A stretch of 64,000 nucleotides of DNA from Pieris napi (GCF_905475465.1 NC_062259.1:1312501-1376500); one strand, 5' to 3'. Numbered from the stretch's first letter, positions 46,852 to 59,199 are shown. The notes: generated by a model from the letters alone, not told the origin. A program made the numbers and translations.

Positions 46852-47100
46852 AGAGCAGTGTTGGCCTAGTCCTCTTTACTCTCATCCCTGAGGTCGTAGG
46901 TTCGATCCCCGGCTGTGCACCAATGGACTTTCTGTCTATGTGCCGCATTTCGATACATCGTGAGGTTTAAGCCGGCTTAAACCGGACACACGACATCGTC
47001 TTGAGTCGAAGGCAAGCCGGTTTCCTCACGATATTTTCCTTCACCATTCGAGCAAATGTTAGTTGTAGATAGAAACAGTCCATAAGTGCAGGGATATATC
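46852..47100. mobile_element. Two SINE 1 fragments in inverted orientation
   Basis: 46852..46965 is a plus-strand head with B box ggttcgatccccggctgtgc. 46980..47095 is a minus-strand middle (ggtttcctcacgatattttc, attcgagcaaatgtt). The join lies near aagccggcttaaaccgg, itself partly palindromic. Confidence 0.7.
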
Positions 47101-47880
47101 TAAAGTGATGTATTTGTTTCCTAATAAATAACACTATTCCACGATTTGTATTTTTTTAACGTGTTATAAAGTTAATTAGTGTTGTAGCGTTAATGTTATT
47201 TAGATTATAAATCTAATTAGGTATTCAAAAGTCAATTGTCAACTCAAAGGCGAGAATTCACAGCGCGTCTGATATTATTTTCACGCATGGCAACACTGTA
47301 ACGAGGAACGTGACTTTGAATTTCGAAACTTGGCATTTGATTTTAATTTTGTAAGTTTAAACTAAATGTCATAGACATTTCTTTGTAGATCATTTTATAG
47401 TTAATACATCACTTTCGTTGTAAAAACTGTTTCGTCTGTTTCTGTCAAGTCGTGTTAACGCCGGGTTGAAAAGAGATGAATATAATTTAAAATGGTACAA
47501 TAACATTAATTTGTGTCTTATGATATAATTTTCATACATTATATTCGTATTTCTAAACAGTCTTTTATTATCTAATCTAGATAAATAATGACAAAAAAAT
47601 CAATACAATTACGACCTGCTTTTTAACAAAAAGTCTAAATCAATCAACCATTATTCCTTAGACATATCAAAACCTCTTTGATAAACGACAATTGACAATG
47701 AAACGTCATTCACTTTGATAATTCTTTATTGACTCCCGAACAAAGATGTATAAGAAAACACAAACAACTAGACAATGGATTGACAAATGGACAACTTTTC
47801 TAGGATTTTTCAAATATTAGAGTATTCTTAAACAATGTTTCTCTATTGATCAATAAAACTGGGGCATCTTTTTCTCAGTT
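47101..47880. other. No gene or clear repeat seen
   Basis: AT-rich, with no exon-like frame or strong repeat match to the rest of the window. Confidence 0.4.
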
Positions 47881-47886
47881 TAAGCT

Positions 47887-47965
47887 GCCCTGCGATTCTG
47901 TAACTCACTTCAGCGAAAACCGCTGTGTGAGTTCGTGAAGTGAGTTACAGAATCGCAGGGCTGAT
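47887..47965. repeat. Palindromic MITE, family P, minimal hairpin
   Basis: gccctgcgattctgtaactc against gagttacagaatcgcagggc, with only about 35 bases between. A deletion derivative that keeps just the ends. Confidence 0.85.
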
Positions 47966-48194
47966 ACCTTCGTTTTAGATAAAACTAGGAGCCTGAATTT
48001 TGAAATGAATTGCATGAATAATGTTAGAAGTCAAATAAATGCCATTAAAAACATAACTTGTAGAAACAATCTCGCAGCGCACCATCTACCACCCTTACCA
48101 ACAAAAAGAGAAGCATCAAAATCGGTTCGTAGACGACGAAATTATCCGCGAAAAAAAATGTCGACACACCCGTTTTTGAAGTACGAAAAAGAAG

Positions 48195-48346
48195 CACGAC
48201 GAATTCTAATAAACAATAAACTACAAGCTCCCACCTTTTCAGATTGCCAAATCATAAAATGACTGCTTCACGACTGATTTGAGAGCGACCGCCGATGTGA
48301 AAACGGCTGTGTGAGTTCGAAAAGTGAGTTACAGAATCGCAGGGCT
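48195..48346 (-). repeat. Palindromic MITE, family P, right half
   Basis: gaattctaataaacaataaac to gtgagttacagaatcgcagg; the left end is missing. Confidence 0.8.
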
Positions 48347-48649
48347 GGAGTTATAGTTCCCGCTTGTATCTTGTTGAGAGGCGTATCTTGACATTGTTAA
48401 AAGGATTTTTAGCTTATTCTCCCTAACAATGAAAGTTTTTTAATTAAGAACATGCGTTTTAATTATGTCTTTTGTTTCCATTTTGGCTGCAACTTGATTA
48501 TCTCGCCCGTGTGGATTTTCGTGTTGTGGAAAAATAATATTTCAGTCAATTTACACAATATTAAGCCAGAGCGACTTGATCCCTTAGCGTTGCGTAGAGC
48601 TCTGTATCTTCTCTGCATCTTCTATCGTACCATGGAGAGTGGATTCAGA

Positions 48650-48936
48650 GGAGTTGTTCGGATTAATACCTGCAGCTGAGTTTCATCAGACTTCGAGGCA
48701 GAATACGAAATTCCAACCGTATCCACTCGACGTCCGTCGCTCCACAACTAAGCGTTTTTAAGGCAGTGTTTGCCGCGCACCACCACTTTGTGGAACCAGC
48801 TGCCCACTGAAGTATTTCCGAACCAATTTGACTTAGGATCCTTCAAGAAAAAGCGTTTCTCTGGAAAGGCCGGCAACGCACTTCCCGTTTAAAATCAGGC
48901 GAGACTCCTGCCCGTTTGCTTCCAGTTATATGACAA
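48650..48936 (+). mobile_element. LINE 3' end, longest copy of this tail
   Basis: ggagttgttcggattaatac, tatccactcgacgtccgtcg, accaccactttgtggaacca, tatttccgaaccaatttgac, ctcctgcccgtttgc. Protein-level traces (TSCPLKYFRT-like, frame broken) fit an RT C-terminus. Confidence 0.75.
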
Positions 48937-49687
48937 AAAAAGGTTGGTTACGCATGATCGATATATTAAATGAATTTTAGTTTGCTATATAACCAATTTT
49001 AATATTACTATGTTAGTTATGGATATTTTACGTCTACACTTATGTTATAAAGAGGAAAGATTTGATTTTTTTATTGGATTTCAATAATTATTTCACCATT
49101 AGAATAGAATTCCGTGATGAACATAGGCTATATATTTAGAAAGTGTTACAGTAAAAATTCCTATATGCTGCGGAAATTATTGGCAATATATATAATTCAG
49201 TTATATAGAATCAATATCTACATATGTCTAAAAATGTCTGCATTTAAAAGTCTATTTACCGGAAGCTTTAGAATGTTAATGCTAAATTAATGCGCCTGGG
49301 AGCTAGTAATGGATAAAGGCATCAAAAACATTGTACTCACAACTTAGTTCTGCTACCGTAAAAAGTGAGATCCAATACTAAGCCGGTTAATTTATTGCTT
49401 AAGAGACTGTCTCTCTTATTACCTACGTAATTAGCTAACATAACATCGTATGGAGACCCTAATAATTACGAAAGTGTTAAGGTGTGAAGACCAATAAAGA
49501 CTCCTTTACGCTGCAGAAACTATTGACAATAGAGCAGTGTATCTTCTACTTTCATATTAAACCAACACAAGCATTTTTACTATATTTTTAATCAAATTCG
49601 GCCTTGCAATGCCGGGATATAGTGCTATATTTGAAAGAAGATAATGATCGATTTGATGTGTATTTTATTTACAAAATTTTAATATTT
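48937..49687. other. AT-rich flank with a Helitron-like fragment
   Basis: 49035..49135 resembles 13455..13600 (ttataaagaggaaag, catagg-ctat). No gene seen. Confidence 0.4.
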
Positions 49688-50585
49688 TTACAGTTATATT
49701 TTTCACTTCGCGAAATTGGTTGTAATCCCAACTAAAATATTAACTGAATATTTCGTTAAATCCCTAAAATATATTAAACAATTATTTATTGCATTAATTT
49801 GTTATTAAGTATATTTTTCTATTAGAAAACTCGCAAAACAGCCCTATGTTTCATATAACTAATTATTACAGAAATATTTTTCATTTCGCGAAAATGCGTT
49901 GTAAAATATTAACTAATTATTATTATAAGTTCATTAAAATGCCTAAAACATATTATTTATTCCATTAATTTGTTATAAAGTATATTTTTCTATTAAAAAA
50001 CTTACAAAACAGCTATCTTTTATTAAAAACTAAATGATATATGGTTAATATAACTATTACAGAAATTTAACATTGCGCGAAAAGTGCCTTTTAAACCCAA
50101 CTAAAATATAAATAAAATATTATTATAAGTTCGCTAAAATCCCTAAATATATCAAAACAGTTATTATGGCATTAATTTGTTATAAACTATATTTTTCTAT
50201 TAAAAAACTTGCAAAACAGCTACTTAATATAAAAACATACTGATCTATGGTTAATATAATTATTACAGAAACGTTATTTGTCACTGCGCGAAAAATGCTT
50301 TTCAAAACCAACTAAAATATTACTATTATTAGTTAAAATCTCATAAATTTGACATTCATTTAAGTATATTTTTCCTTGAAAAACCTTGCAAAAAAGCTAA
50401 TGAATATAAAATACTTACTGATCTATGGTTAATATAATTATTACAGAAACATTATTTGTCACGACCACTAAAATATTACTATTACTGTTAGTTAAATTCT
50501 CATAAATTTGATATTCATTAAAGTATATTTTTCCATAAAACACCTTGCAAAAAAGCTAATGAATATAAAAAACTTACTGATATAT
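49688..50585. repeat. Tandem array, five degenerate units of ~180-205 bases
   Basis: Units begin with ttacag at 49688, 49866, 50057, 50263 and 50441. Each repeats a cactgcgcgaaaa-like block, ccaactaaaatatta, taagtatatttttc and cttgcaaaacagct. Units diverge toward each end and the last is short. The array stops at a GC-rich block starting gttcctgcgggcacagtg (50586). Confidence 0.85.
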
Positions 50586-50799
50586 GTTCCTGCGGGCACA
50601 GTGTAGAGCAGAACAAAGTGTGAGCACGAGGTGAATGCGCGGTCGTATTTATCCGTTTACCACAGAGCATACCTGTTGATTCTAACAGGTGGGCGGGGCC
50701 GGACAGGATTAATAGAGAGGGTTTCATTTATAAAAATGTAGATAAATTTCTGTAATATAGCCTTTTTGGTTTTATATATGTGGACTTTAATATATTTTC

Positions 50800-51030
50800 A
50801 TTCCAGTATATCTCGGAGTTCGGTGTGGTGTGGCAAAGGCCTCCTCTAACCCTTTCCACTGTTCTCTATCTTTTGCGACTCTTCTCCTGTTGTTTCAGTT
50901 CGTCCTCCCATCTCTTGCATAGTCGACCACTTCTTCGTTTTCCGTCTCTAGGGTACCATTCCGTCGATATTTTGCTTCATTTTTCATGGGAGCTCCGTAG
51001 CATATGACCCGTCCATCTCCATTTCATTTA
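50800..51030 (-). pseudogene. LINE C-terminal ORF remnant
   Basis: The minus strand reads GKRRSGRLCKRWEDELKQQ, then a frame shift into a RTVER-type piece. The R-W-E-D-E block is the usual C-terminus of RTE/CR1-type LINEs. Confidence 0.6.
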
Positions 51031-51374
51031 GTCTATCTTATTGAACAAATGATACTTAGGTATGTATATTATTTATTAAACTGGATGAAGTTTTTTATGT
51101 CTAAACATAGCTACAGTGCCATATACTTTTCTTGGCCGGTAACAGAGTTGCTGTATAGGATATCAGTATTGCCAGTAAATAAATATTATACATTATAAGG
51201 GCAATAGTCATGTAGGCTAACTTAATAATTTAATGAAATGTCTTAATAAAACAATTAATTTTAGTATATAGAAAATACAGTTATTAAATAAATGTGACCC
51301 AAACTTAGGAACAACTTATATAATAGGTTTTTTGTTTGTATATACTTTAAGATACCTATTAATCAGAACCGTTC

Positions 51375-51588
51375 GATAATTAATCTGTTTCATGGTCATT
51401 TGTCAATCTCATAGGCAAGGAGGTAATCAGCTTCCTGACTGACACGCTGTCTAAGGCAAGCCAGTTTCCTCACGTTATTTTTCTTCGTACGAGCAGTAGT
51501 CCATTGGTGCACAGCCGGGGATCGATCCAAACGACCTCAGGGATAAGAGTCACAACCTGAAGCCACGTTACCAACACTGCTCTATCGA
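51375..51588 (-). mobile_element. SINE family 1 copy, degraded
   Basis: ggtaatcagcttcctgactg, gccagtttcctcacgttatt, tccattggtgcacagccggg and minus-strand head ttaccaacactgctct. Confidence 0.8.
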
Positions 51589-51869
51589 TTAGTAAAAATT
51601 ATGATATTTTTTTGTGATATAAAGCGACTCCACGACATTCAATTCCGCGTTGTATCGCGCCGGTTTTTCTAATTAACACCGCGCTCAGCCTGTTAATGAG
51701 AGCCTGGCAAAACTTAAATGCACTCTTGAGATTAAGGTGAAATTAATTGGGAATTCATTTTATAATTGTATTGCAGGATAATCTTTAGGCGGATTTACCA
51801 GCAGGCTGGAGCCTAGGGCGGCATTTGGGAACCGAAAATTTTTTTGCTACTTAGAAATCAATATTTTGG

Positions 51870-52130
51870 CCTAGTGGCTTCAGCGTGCGACTCTCATATC
51901 TGAGGTCGTAGGTTCGATCCCCGGCTCGGCACCAATGGACTTTCTTTCTATGTGCGCATTTAACATTTGAACGAACGGTGAAGGAAAACATCTTAAGGAA
52001 ACCGACATGTCTTAGACCCAAAAAGTCGATGACGTGTGTCAGGCACTGTGCTTATTAGATTTAAAAATGATCATGAAACAGATTCATGAAACTGTGGCCA
52101 AGACCAAAAGATCTTGTAGCGCCACTAATA
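51870..52130 (+). mobile_element. SINE family 1 copy with target duplication
   Basis: Head ttggcctagtggcttcagcg, B box ggttcgatccccggctcggc, tail cttgtagcgccactaatat. The flanks share tagaaatcaa (about 51853 and 52141), a likely target-site duplication. An outer pair of 20-base direct repeats is described in the findings. Confidence 0.82.
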
Positions 52131-52144
52131 TTTTTTTTTAATAG

Positions 52145-53695
52145 AAATCAAAAAGATTACTGCATGAGGGCTTTTTGCTATTTTACACATATCGTCATTG
52201 TAGAATGATAACCTCGTATGTCAAAAAACCATTTATATTTATTCTTAGACTCTTATGTCATTGGTATAATCATGAATTATTGCAGGATAATCTTTAGGGT
52301 ATTCTAAAACTATGGACAAACACACATAATATTTTAACGAACATTGACGAAATGAAACATTTTTCGTTTCAAGTAATGTTTGGTTCTCTGGACAAATGAG
52401 GCTATGATTCTACAGCGACGATAGAACTGTTTGCAACAAAATTTTCCATATGAAAATGATAGTTCGTGTCGACAAATTTTCATACAAATTTAGTTTTCCA
52501 CCTCCTCCATACATAGACTATCTACTCAGTAGACCAACTATACTCATTTACTGAGTTTTGTACTCTTTTTTAGCAAACCGTACTCTTTTCAAATCCTTTA
52601 CTCTGATAGTACTCTGTATAAAGAAGTTTCTTCAGCAGCCGAATTTATAATGAAGGATGTAAAAGATATTGTTATTAATCACAATTTTCTCTTCGAAGAG
52701 AAAATTTATATTTAAATGAAGAAAACTTGAAGAAATGGTACTTTGAGAAAATAGAACTTGACAAAAGATGGGTAGAAATCTTTCGTCATTTTAAAGTAGA
52801 ACAAATCCCATGAAAATTTTAAAGTTTTAATAGAAATTTCCTTGTTTTTCCGGCACTAATGCTGCTGTTGGGTATTTTCCCTAGGGAATGATTATTGAAG
52901 GAGTGAGAAGTCGCAACTTTCTGTAAAAACATTACCTGCCGTCTTAACAGTCAAATTCAAAATGTAAAATGTGTTCTTCGGATGTGGCTACATTATTAGA
53001 CAAACGTTAGCAAAAAAATCCACTCCGAAGAAAAAAAATGTTTTTAAAAGAAAATAAAGTTTTTATCGTTTTTACTTCATTTTTTTTCACCTATGAAATA
53101 CTTGCGAACAATTACTCCAACCAGGATGAATGAAATGCATTGAGATTTAGATTCTGTTTTTTTTTTCTTTTTTGTATTACAAACTAAAAAATATTTGGCA
53201 TGTTTACCTTCTCGTTGTAAAAAAAAACTATATGTGAAGATTTTTAATTGGCCTATAATGTTATATATATATACATCTATTTCTGTATTGTGCTGTGAAT
53301 CTTCTGAATAAATAAATATATAAATAAATAAATAAGTGTACTCTTTTTGAACAAAAATAGTTGGTCACCTTACCTACTGTGAAGGCAGTTTGAGTAAACC
53401 CCGCCGCTGGTGCGTCATTGCCCTTACAACTAATAAGCAAAGCAGCTCATGTGAAGTTATCGAGTGAACAAATAAATAGGACTATCTCGATAGAAATTAC
53501 ATTTATATATTACTCGCGTAAATAGAGCTTCGACAAACGCTTCCATTTAAAAAATTAATCTGACCTATCGAGAATACCTCTTCTCGCAGACAAGAGAGAT
53601 TGGAGAGCAATCTCTCAAATACATTCTATATTCTTGAGTATAATATGTGGACTCAGTGGCAGCACTTAGTAGCCAATTAAGTCCGTAGTGCGTAA
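52145..53695. other. No gene seen; AT-rich
   Basis: A few runs (tactctttttt repeated near 52560..52610) give low complexity. No supported exon. Confidence 0.4.
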
Positions 53696-53699
53696 AACG

Positions 53700-54665
53700 T
53701 CAAAGTCAAAAGTAAAAAATCATTTATTCATATAAGCAACACACTGTACACTTATGAACGTCAAAAAAGAAATATACATTAAATTTTACATTTACTGATA
53801 GTTCTCAAATCTAGGGCATGGAACGGAAGAGAAGAACTGGCAATAAACTCTCCGCCACTCTTTTTAATCGCCAATTTTTTTGTTTTACACGTTTGTAAGG
53901 AGCTGCAACCATTACACCATGTTCCACATCTTAAGTAAAAAATAATAATACAATATATTAAAAACAAATATTTGTCCTCTATCAGCAGGAGGCATGGTGA
54001 AATAGGAGCACGCACTTACATTCTCGTGGTATAAAGTCCTGGCTTACTATGCTTCTTCCAGAAGTCGAATTGGTTGGGAAATACTTCAGTATTCTGGTTC
54101 CACATAGTGGTGGTGCGCGGCAAAAGATGCCTTAAGAAATGCTCAGTTGTGGAACGACAGACGTCGAGGTGCTACGAGTGGAATTTCGTAACATCTATTA
54201 CGGTTATCTGCTGGCAATTTGGACATGGCATCTGTATTATTTAAAGAATAAAAATTTAGACGCAAAACACGTCTAATATCAACCAAGTTATGATATAAAG
54301 CCAATATTAGAAATCATTTATCTTTGTACAGCGTGAATTGGATGGCGTTATGCAATACTAAAACGATGGGGATTTATTAAAATATTTAAAAATTTAATCT
54401 CCGATGTCGTCATACCGAGAAACGCACTAACGAATAAACAACTCTTCGACTATAACCACTGGGTACTTCGCTCACTCCAGTGCTTCCGTCCTACCCGTCA
54501 GGCGATTGACCACCCCGCGACGGCCCAAGCCAAGGTCCGAGTCTCGCAGGAGACGTCCTTGCGCTAATCAAGGTAAATCGCCCATTCATGCCGAGCTTCA
54601 ACACTAAAACAGCCCGAACTGAGCTGTAAAGGCCCTTAAGGCCAACTGTGAGATTCCATTCAAAA
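53700..54665 (-). mobile_element. Three LINE/SINE tails in a row
   Basis: 53705..54000 matches 39905..40210. 54055..54215 is the inverse LINE end (gtcgaattggttgggaaata, gacgtcgaggtgctacg). 54410..54665 (ctcactccagtgcttccgtc, gagctgtaaaggcccttaag) is an R1-like tail shared with 59445..59585. Confidence 0.6.
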
Positions 54666-55278
54666 AAAAGGTTAGACCTTGTCGAAGATCTTCACTTTAG
54701 GTTGGAAATACACCATAATTCCTCCACAGTTCTAAGTGTTAAGTGAATTCAGTAGTTTTGTTTTCATTACACAATCAAATGGCAAATCAATAAATAACCT
54801 CTGCAAATGATGAAACACTATAGCGGCACAATTCTTATAGAAGTTATTCCTAAGCGAAGCTAGTATGCTGAGAGATAAGGGGGATTCGTTCGTTCGACTG
54901 TGATTTGTCGACATGTCCAATACGGACACGCAGCATCTAATTTATACTTCATTGCCATAATACACATAATTATACATATAAAAAAAACAAAAAGTAACTA
55001 GTAACCAGTAGGTTACATAAGTAAATAGGCAACGGGCGTCCTTATCGCTAACAAGCGATTTCTCGCAGGCAACCCTAAAATGGAACAATAGAAAAAAAGA
55101 AACACCTACAGAGGGTAAAGTACAAGAGATGCATAATTAACATGCGTCACATGCAATGTACATTAGGAAAGCAATCCAGCAGTACTCCTCAGTATGCCTG
55201 AAGGATATCAGCATCATTAAAAGCCGTTAGCATTCCTGCCCTCGGCTCTTCTGAAAAGGGCACACACATTATGATACT

Positions 55279-56225
55279 ATGACATATGAGACAAAATGCC
55301 TTAAATTTTCTGCAAAAAATGCAAGGGTTATGGATACTAGACCAATTATAAACGATGAGGAATTGAATCTGGATGATACAACTGTATTTCTCGGAATCAC
55401 CATGGATTCAAAACTTCAGTGGTCCCCTCATATTAACGGATTGGCGAAGAGACTTAGTTCTGCAGCCTACGCGGTTAAAAAAATTCGCTCACTAACTGAT
55501 GTCGATACAGCTAGACTTGTTTATTTTAGTTACTTTCATAGCTTAATGACTTATGGCTTATTATTATGGGGTCATGCTGCTGATGTCGAAACTATTTTCA
55601 TCCTGCAGAAGAGGGCTATTCGTGCAATCTATAATTTAAAATGTAGGGAATCTCTTAGACATAAATTCAAGGAAATTAATATACTTACCTTTCCCTCGCA
55701 ATATATTTATGAAAATATTATGTATGTATACAAAAATAGTGATAAGTTGACTAGAATAGAACATACGCACAATGTTAATACACGGAACAAACGCAGGCAA
55801 TTTCCCCGTACTAGACTATCCAAAGTTAGTAATTCTTTTTTGGGGAAAGGGATACTCTTCTTTAATAAAATCCCAGAGGCTCTTTTATCTCTGCCTTTCA
55901 ATAAATTTAAGAAATGTATTAAAGAAAAGCTGTGTAAAAAGGCTTACTATAAAGTCAACGATTATCTAGTTGATAAAAGGGCCTGGGACTAGTGCTAGAC
56001 AGGCTACCTCTAATTAATTTGCGATATTTGTTTTAAAATAAGTGTTATTTGATGATTTGATATTTTAAAAGAGCACCGAGAGTTTTTTACGCCGGCTTTT
56101 TCTCTCGCCCTACACCCTCTGTCTTCTTTGCCGATGAGTAGGGATGCCTACAAATTGAAATTTAATGACGTGGAATAAGTGATACATGTATCTTATGTTC
56201 CATAATAAACATATTTTATTTTATT
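55279..56225 (+). mobile_element. Jockey/CR1-type LINE, 5'-truncated, with open RT C-terminus
   Basis: ORF 55279..55992 (237 codons, open) covers the end of the reverse transcriptase: FLGITMDSKLQWSPHI, YGLLLWGHAADVETIFILQK, RAIRAIYNLK, then FFNKIPEALLSLPFNKFKK and KRAWD-stop. The catalytic YxDD motif is upstream of the truncation. The 3' UTR (gttttttacgccggcttttt, cttctttgccgatgagtagg, cttatgttccataataaac) follows. Shorter copies at 61855..62230, 63165..63485 and, inverted, 13135 and 23535. Confidence 0.88.
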
Positions 56226-56512
56226 TATTTTTACTAAAAGATTGCCGGCTACAATGTATTTTTGTGAATAAATCTAGTATTTTGCAAGAGAAAACGTCGT
56301 GTAGAAACTAATGCCCCGTATTCATGGGAAACATTTGTTGAGCAACAAAGTTGAATCAACGTGTTGCGGAGTTGCTGTCAACATGTTGCTGGCAATACTG
56401 CGTGTTGCAGAGTTGACAGCATCATGTTGACAAGCTCTCGCCCGACAAGCGTAAACATCAGTTTAGCGACAATTGTTGACGTGTGTGGACGAGTTTGCAA
56501 CAGTTTATAAAC

Positions 56513-58255
56513 ATGGCAGTAGTGTGGAGCAATGATAAAATAATGCAATTAATAGAATTATTTCAATCAAAACCATTATTATGGGATTGTTCTATAAAAC
56601 AATACAAAGATAGAAACAAAAAGAACGATGCATTCGAAGAAATTTCTCAAGTCCTAAATATACCCAAAAAAGACGTAGAAACTAAAATACATGTACTGCG
56701 TACTCAATTTACTAGAGAGAAAAAAAAGATGTCGGCAAAAAAAACTACAGGCAGCGGCGCAATAGAAAAATGTAAATGGATTTATTACGAGCCATTGGAA
56801 TTTTTGTTATGTGGTGCAACTACTTCTGGTGAAACGGATACTATGAATAAAACAGTAAGTTGTTTTTGTATATAATTGTTTTATACTATTGTCTGTAAAA
56901 TTATTACAATTACGCTACATTATTTTGCCATGGAACTCTTCCCTCTGGAGTTATAAAGTAATCGGCAAACTGTTCTCTAATACAAAGAGCTGATTGTGAT
57001 GCAGGCCTGCCCCGTCTTTGCAAATCAATCATAGGAAACGAACTTAGTTCCCTTCGCCAAGAACCTTCTAATAGGTTACCTTCAGAGTCTTCAAAATCAA
57101 AAGTTTGTGGAGGTGTATATATGGATCTGGAAACTGAGTTACGTCTTAAGAAGTTATGTAAATATACACAAGCAATTACCACGAGTTCACAATTGGCTGG
57201 TTTTAACGGAATAGGTTTAGTGAATACACGGAACACCACACATAAAATGCCAAAAACATTTTCTATAATCCTCCTAGCTCTTGATAGTCTGTAATTGAAT
57301 ATACGCTTTTTGTTCCCACGTTCATGAATGCCAGGATATGGTTTCATGATGTTCTCCGTTAGCGCGAAAGCACTGTCACCTACAATTACATACGGCATTT
57401 CTGTTCCGCCTTGTGTTATTGGTTCAGGCCGTGGCAGTTTAAGTGAGTTTTCTAACAATGCATTATAAAACGGTGTTTCTTGAAATATTCCACTGTCGGA
57501 CGACCGACCCTTAGCTCCATAATTTGCGTAAATAAAGTTGTAATTGCCATCTGCAATTGCCATAAGTACCATGCTGAACTGATTTTTATAATTGTAGTAT
57601 TCACTTCCAGAATTATTTGGCGCCACAATCATAACGTGTTTCCCATCAATGGCCCCAATGCAATGTGGAAAATTCCATCGTATTTCGAATTCACGACTTA
57701 TTTGTTTCCATTCTTGTTCCGAACTTGGAACCTAAAAAATAAATAAATATATAATAAGATAATAATTTACAGGTAGATGAAAACAATGCACTTGAAAGTG
57801 GTATGGAGTCAGAGCCATCTCAATCACCAAGGCCGAATGCTACAACATCTACATCTTCGAGGAAAAGAAATAAGACAGATGAATCAAATGAAATATTAGA
57901 GGTTTTGAAAAGTGCTAAAAAAAAGATGGATGAAAGGGAGAAGAAGGATCCATTTGATATATATGGTGAATATATTGCTGCTGAATTAAGAAGTGTTAAA
58001 GATGACCAAGCCGTGACACAGGCAAAGTACCATATTAATAATATACTGTATGAATTAAAAATGGGACGATATAATACATATGGATATCAAACGGCATCTT
58101 CTCATCCATCATCAACACCAAATAATGTTCAGGAAACTGAAATAAGGGAAATTGAGAGACACGAAACAAATAGACTAGATGCATTACGAGACGAAACAGA
58201 AGATTCGGCTATACTAAACTTAGTTAACTATCTCAGTGATGAATCAACGCAATAG
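56513..58255 (+). CDS. Harbinger accessory protein, MADF (Myb/SANT-like) domain
   Basis: Two exons, 56513..56854 and 57773..58255, joined in phase 0 (aca|gtaagt, tttacag|gta); 274 aa. An upstream in-frame GTG at 56483 is not a plausible start; the ATG at 56513 begins MAVVWSNDKIMQLIELF. A MADF domain spans about residues 5-105 (LWDCSIKQYKDRNKK, AFEEISQVLN, KIHVLRTQFTREKKK, WIYYEPLEFL). The rest is hydrophilic, with a Lys/Glu-rich region near KSAKKKMDEREKK. In Harbinger elements the Myb/MADF protein binds the transposon ends and brings the transposase into the nucleus. The intron contains the main exon of the transposase on the other strand. Confidence 0.88.
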
Positions 58256-58792
58256 CATACACTGTTTTTTTTTTGTGTTTTTTAATTAATAAAATACTTG
58301 ATTACACAAATAGTGTTCTTGTACCTTGACATATCCTGCTAGTGAGTTAATTAGTTCTTGACATACATCTGGTATAATTTTGCTAATCAATTGTTTTGAT
58401 ACTCTGAATGTGTATGAAAGAGAACTGTATGAATCTCCAGTTGCAAGATACCGTAATGTAATAGCCAGCCTCGTTTGAGGTGAAACTGGCTGACGAATAT
58501 TTGTTTCCCTTTTGGCTATTGATGGACCAATCATTTCTAGAAGATGTTCGAAATCACTTTTCGACATTCTCGTAAAGTTACAAAATGATCCATCTGTCAT
58601 TCTGAGGTCACTCATCAAATTTTCTCTTTGCAAAAGATAATTTCGAATCCACCATCTTTTTCTCTTTTTTTTATTAGAGATTCTATACATCTGATACAGA
58701 GAACACAACAACACTACCTCCTCGGGCAACATTTTAACGCAGACTGGCGTGTGGACAACCTGTATTGATTTAAACATAGTTGCTAGCAACAT
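56910..58792 (-). CDS. Harbinger transposase (DDE superfamily 4, HARBI1-like)
   Basis: Two exons, 58325..58792 and 56910..57731, joined in phase 0 (aag|gtac, ttttag|gtt); 429 aa, the usual family length. Exon 1 carries the N-terminal helix-turn-helix region (RLAITLRYLATGDSYSSLSY, FRVSKQLISKIIPDVCQEL). Exon 2 carries the catalytic core: D185 in GAIDGKH, D275 in VGDSAF, E313 in IIENVFGIL, all present. It catalyses cut-and-paste transposition with the MADF partner. No stop or frameshift is seen, so it may be active or recently so. An alternative start at M6 is possible. Confidence 0.92.
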
Positions 58793-59199
58793 TCTCGCCG
58801 CTCACCAACAATGTTTAGCAACTGTTGCTAAACAAATGTTTACCATGAATACGGGGCATAACACATACTCATATTAAGAATTTAGCTTTCACTAAGTGCG
58901 ACTTCGGAGTAGTAACTCGCGTAATTTTATTACACAAATCGATCTGTAACAGGCCTGTGTAGCAAATATGGAACCATAATTTGCTAATGCATAATGCGGA
59001 CCATTACGTTGAACTTAAATAAAAATTAATGTTTTATAGAAATTGGTATGGCTTGGTATTTTTTATATCAACAAAAAATTTGTGTAGCTAAATGAGAATA
59101 TCAGTACGAAATTATAAAAAATGTTTCGATGAAGAGTGACACATTCTTAGGCTACAATTCCCTACGATGACGTCATACGTTAAAACGCGCTAATACTTC

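Larger units (their letters stand above)
56312..58858. mobile_element. PIF/Harbinger DNA transposon, apparently complete
   Basis: Ends tgccccgtattcatggg and the inverse ccatgaatacggggca, with further inverse matching (aaacatttgtt, gagcaac). The TAA duplication at 56309-56311 and 58859-58861 is the three-base target of PIF/Harbinger. It contains the two genes typical of the superfamily, on opposite strands, both open with intact splice sites. 2547 bases. Confidence 0.93.

Noticed and set aside
49688..50585. A CRISPR-like array
   Set aside because: Units of about 190 bases vary along their whole length, with no short identical repeat and unique spacer pattern, in a eukaryotic context.
50586..50720. 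GC-rich block as the upstream exon of NPF2
   Set aside because: It is 14 kb away, and no splice donor on the minus strand could be tied to the NPF2 acceptor.
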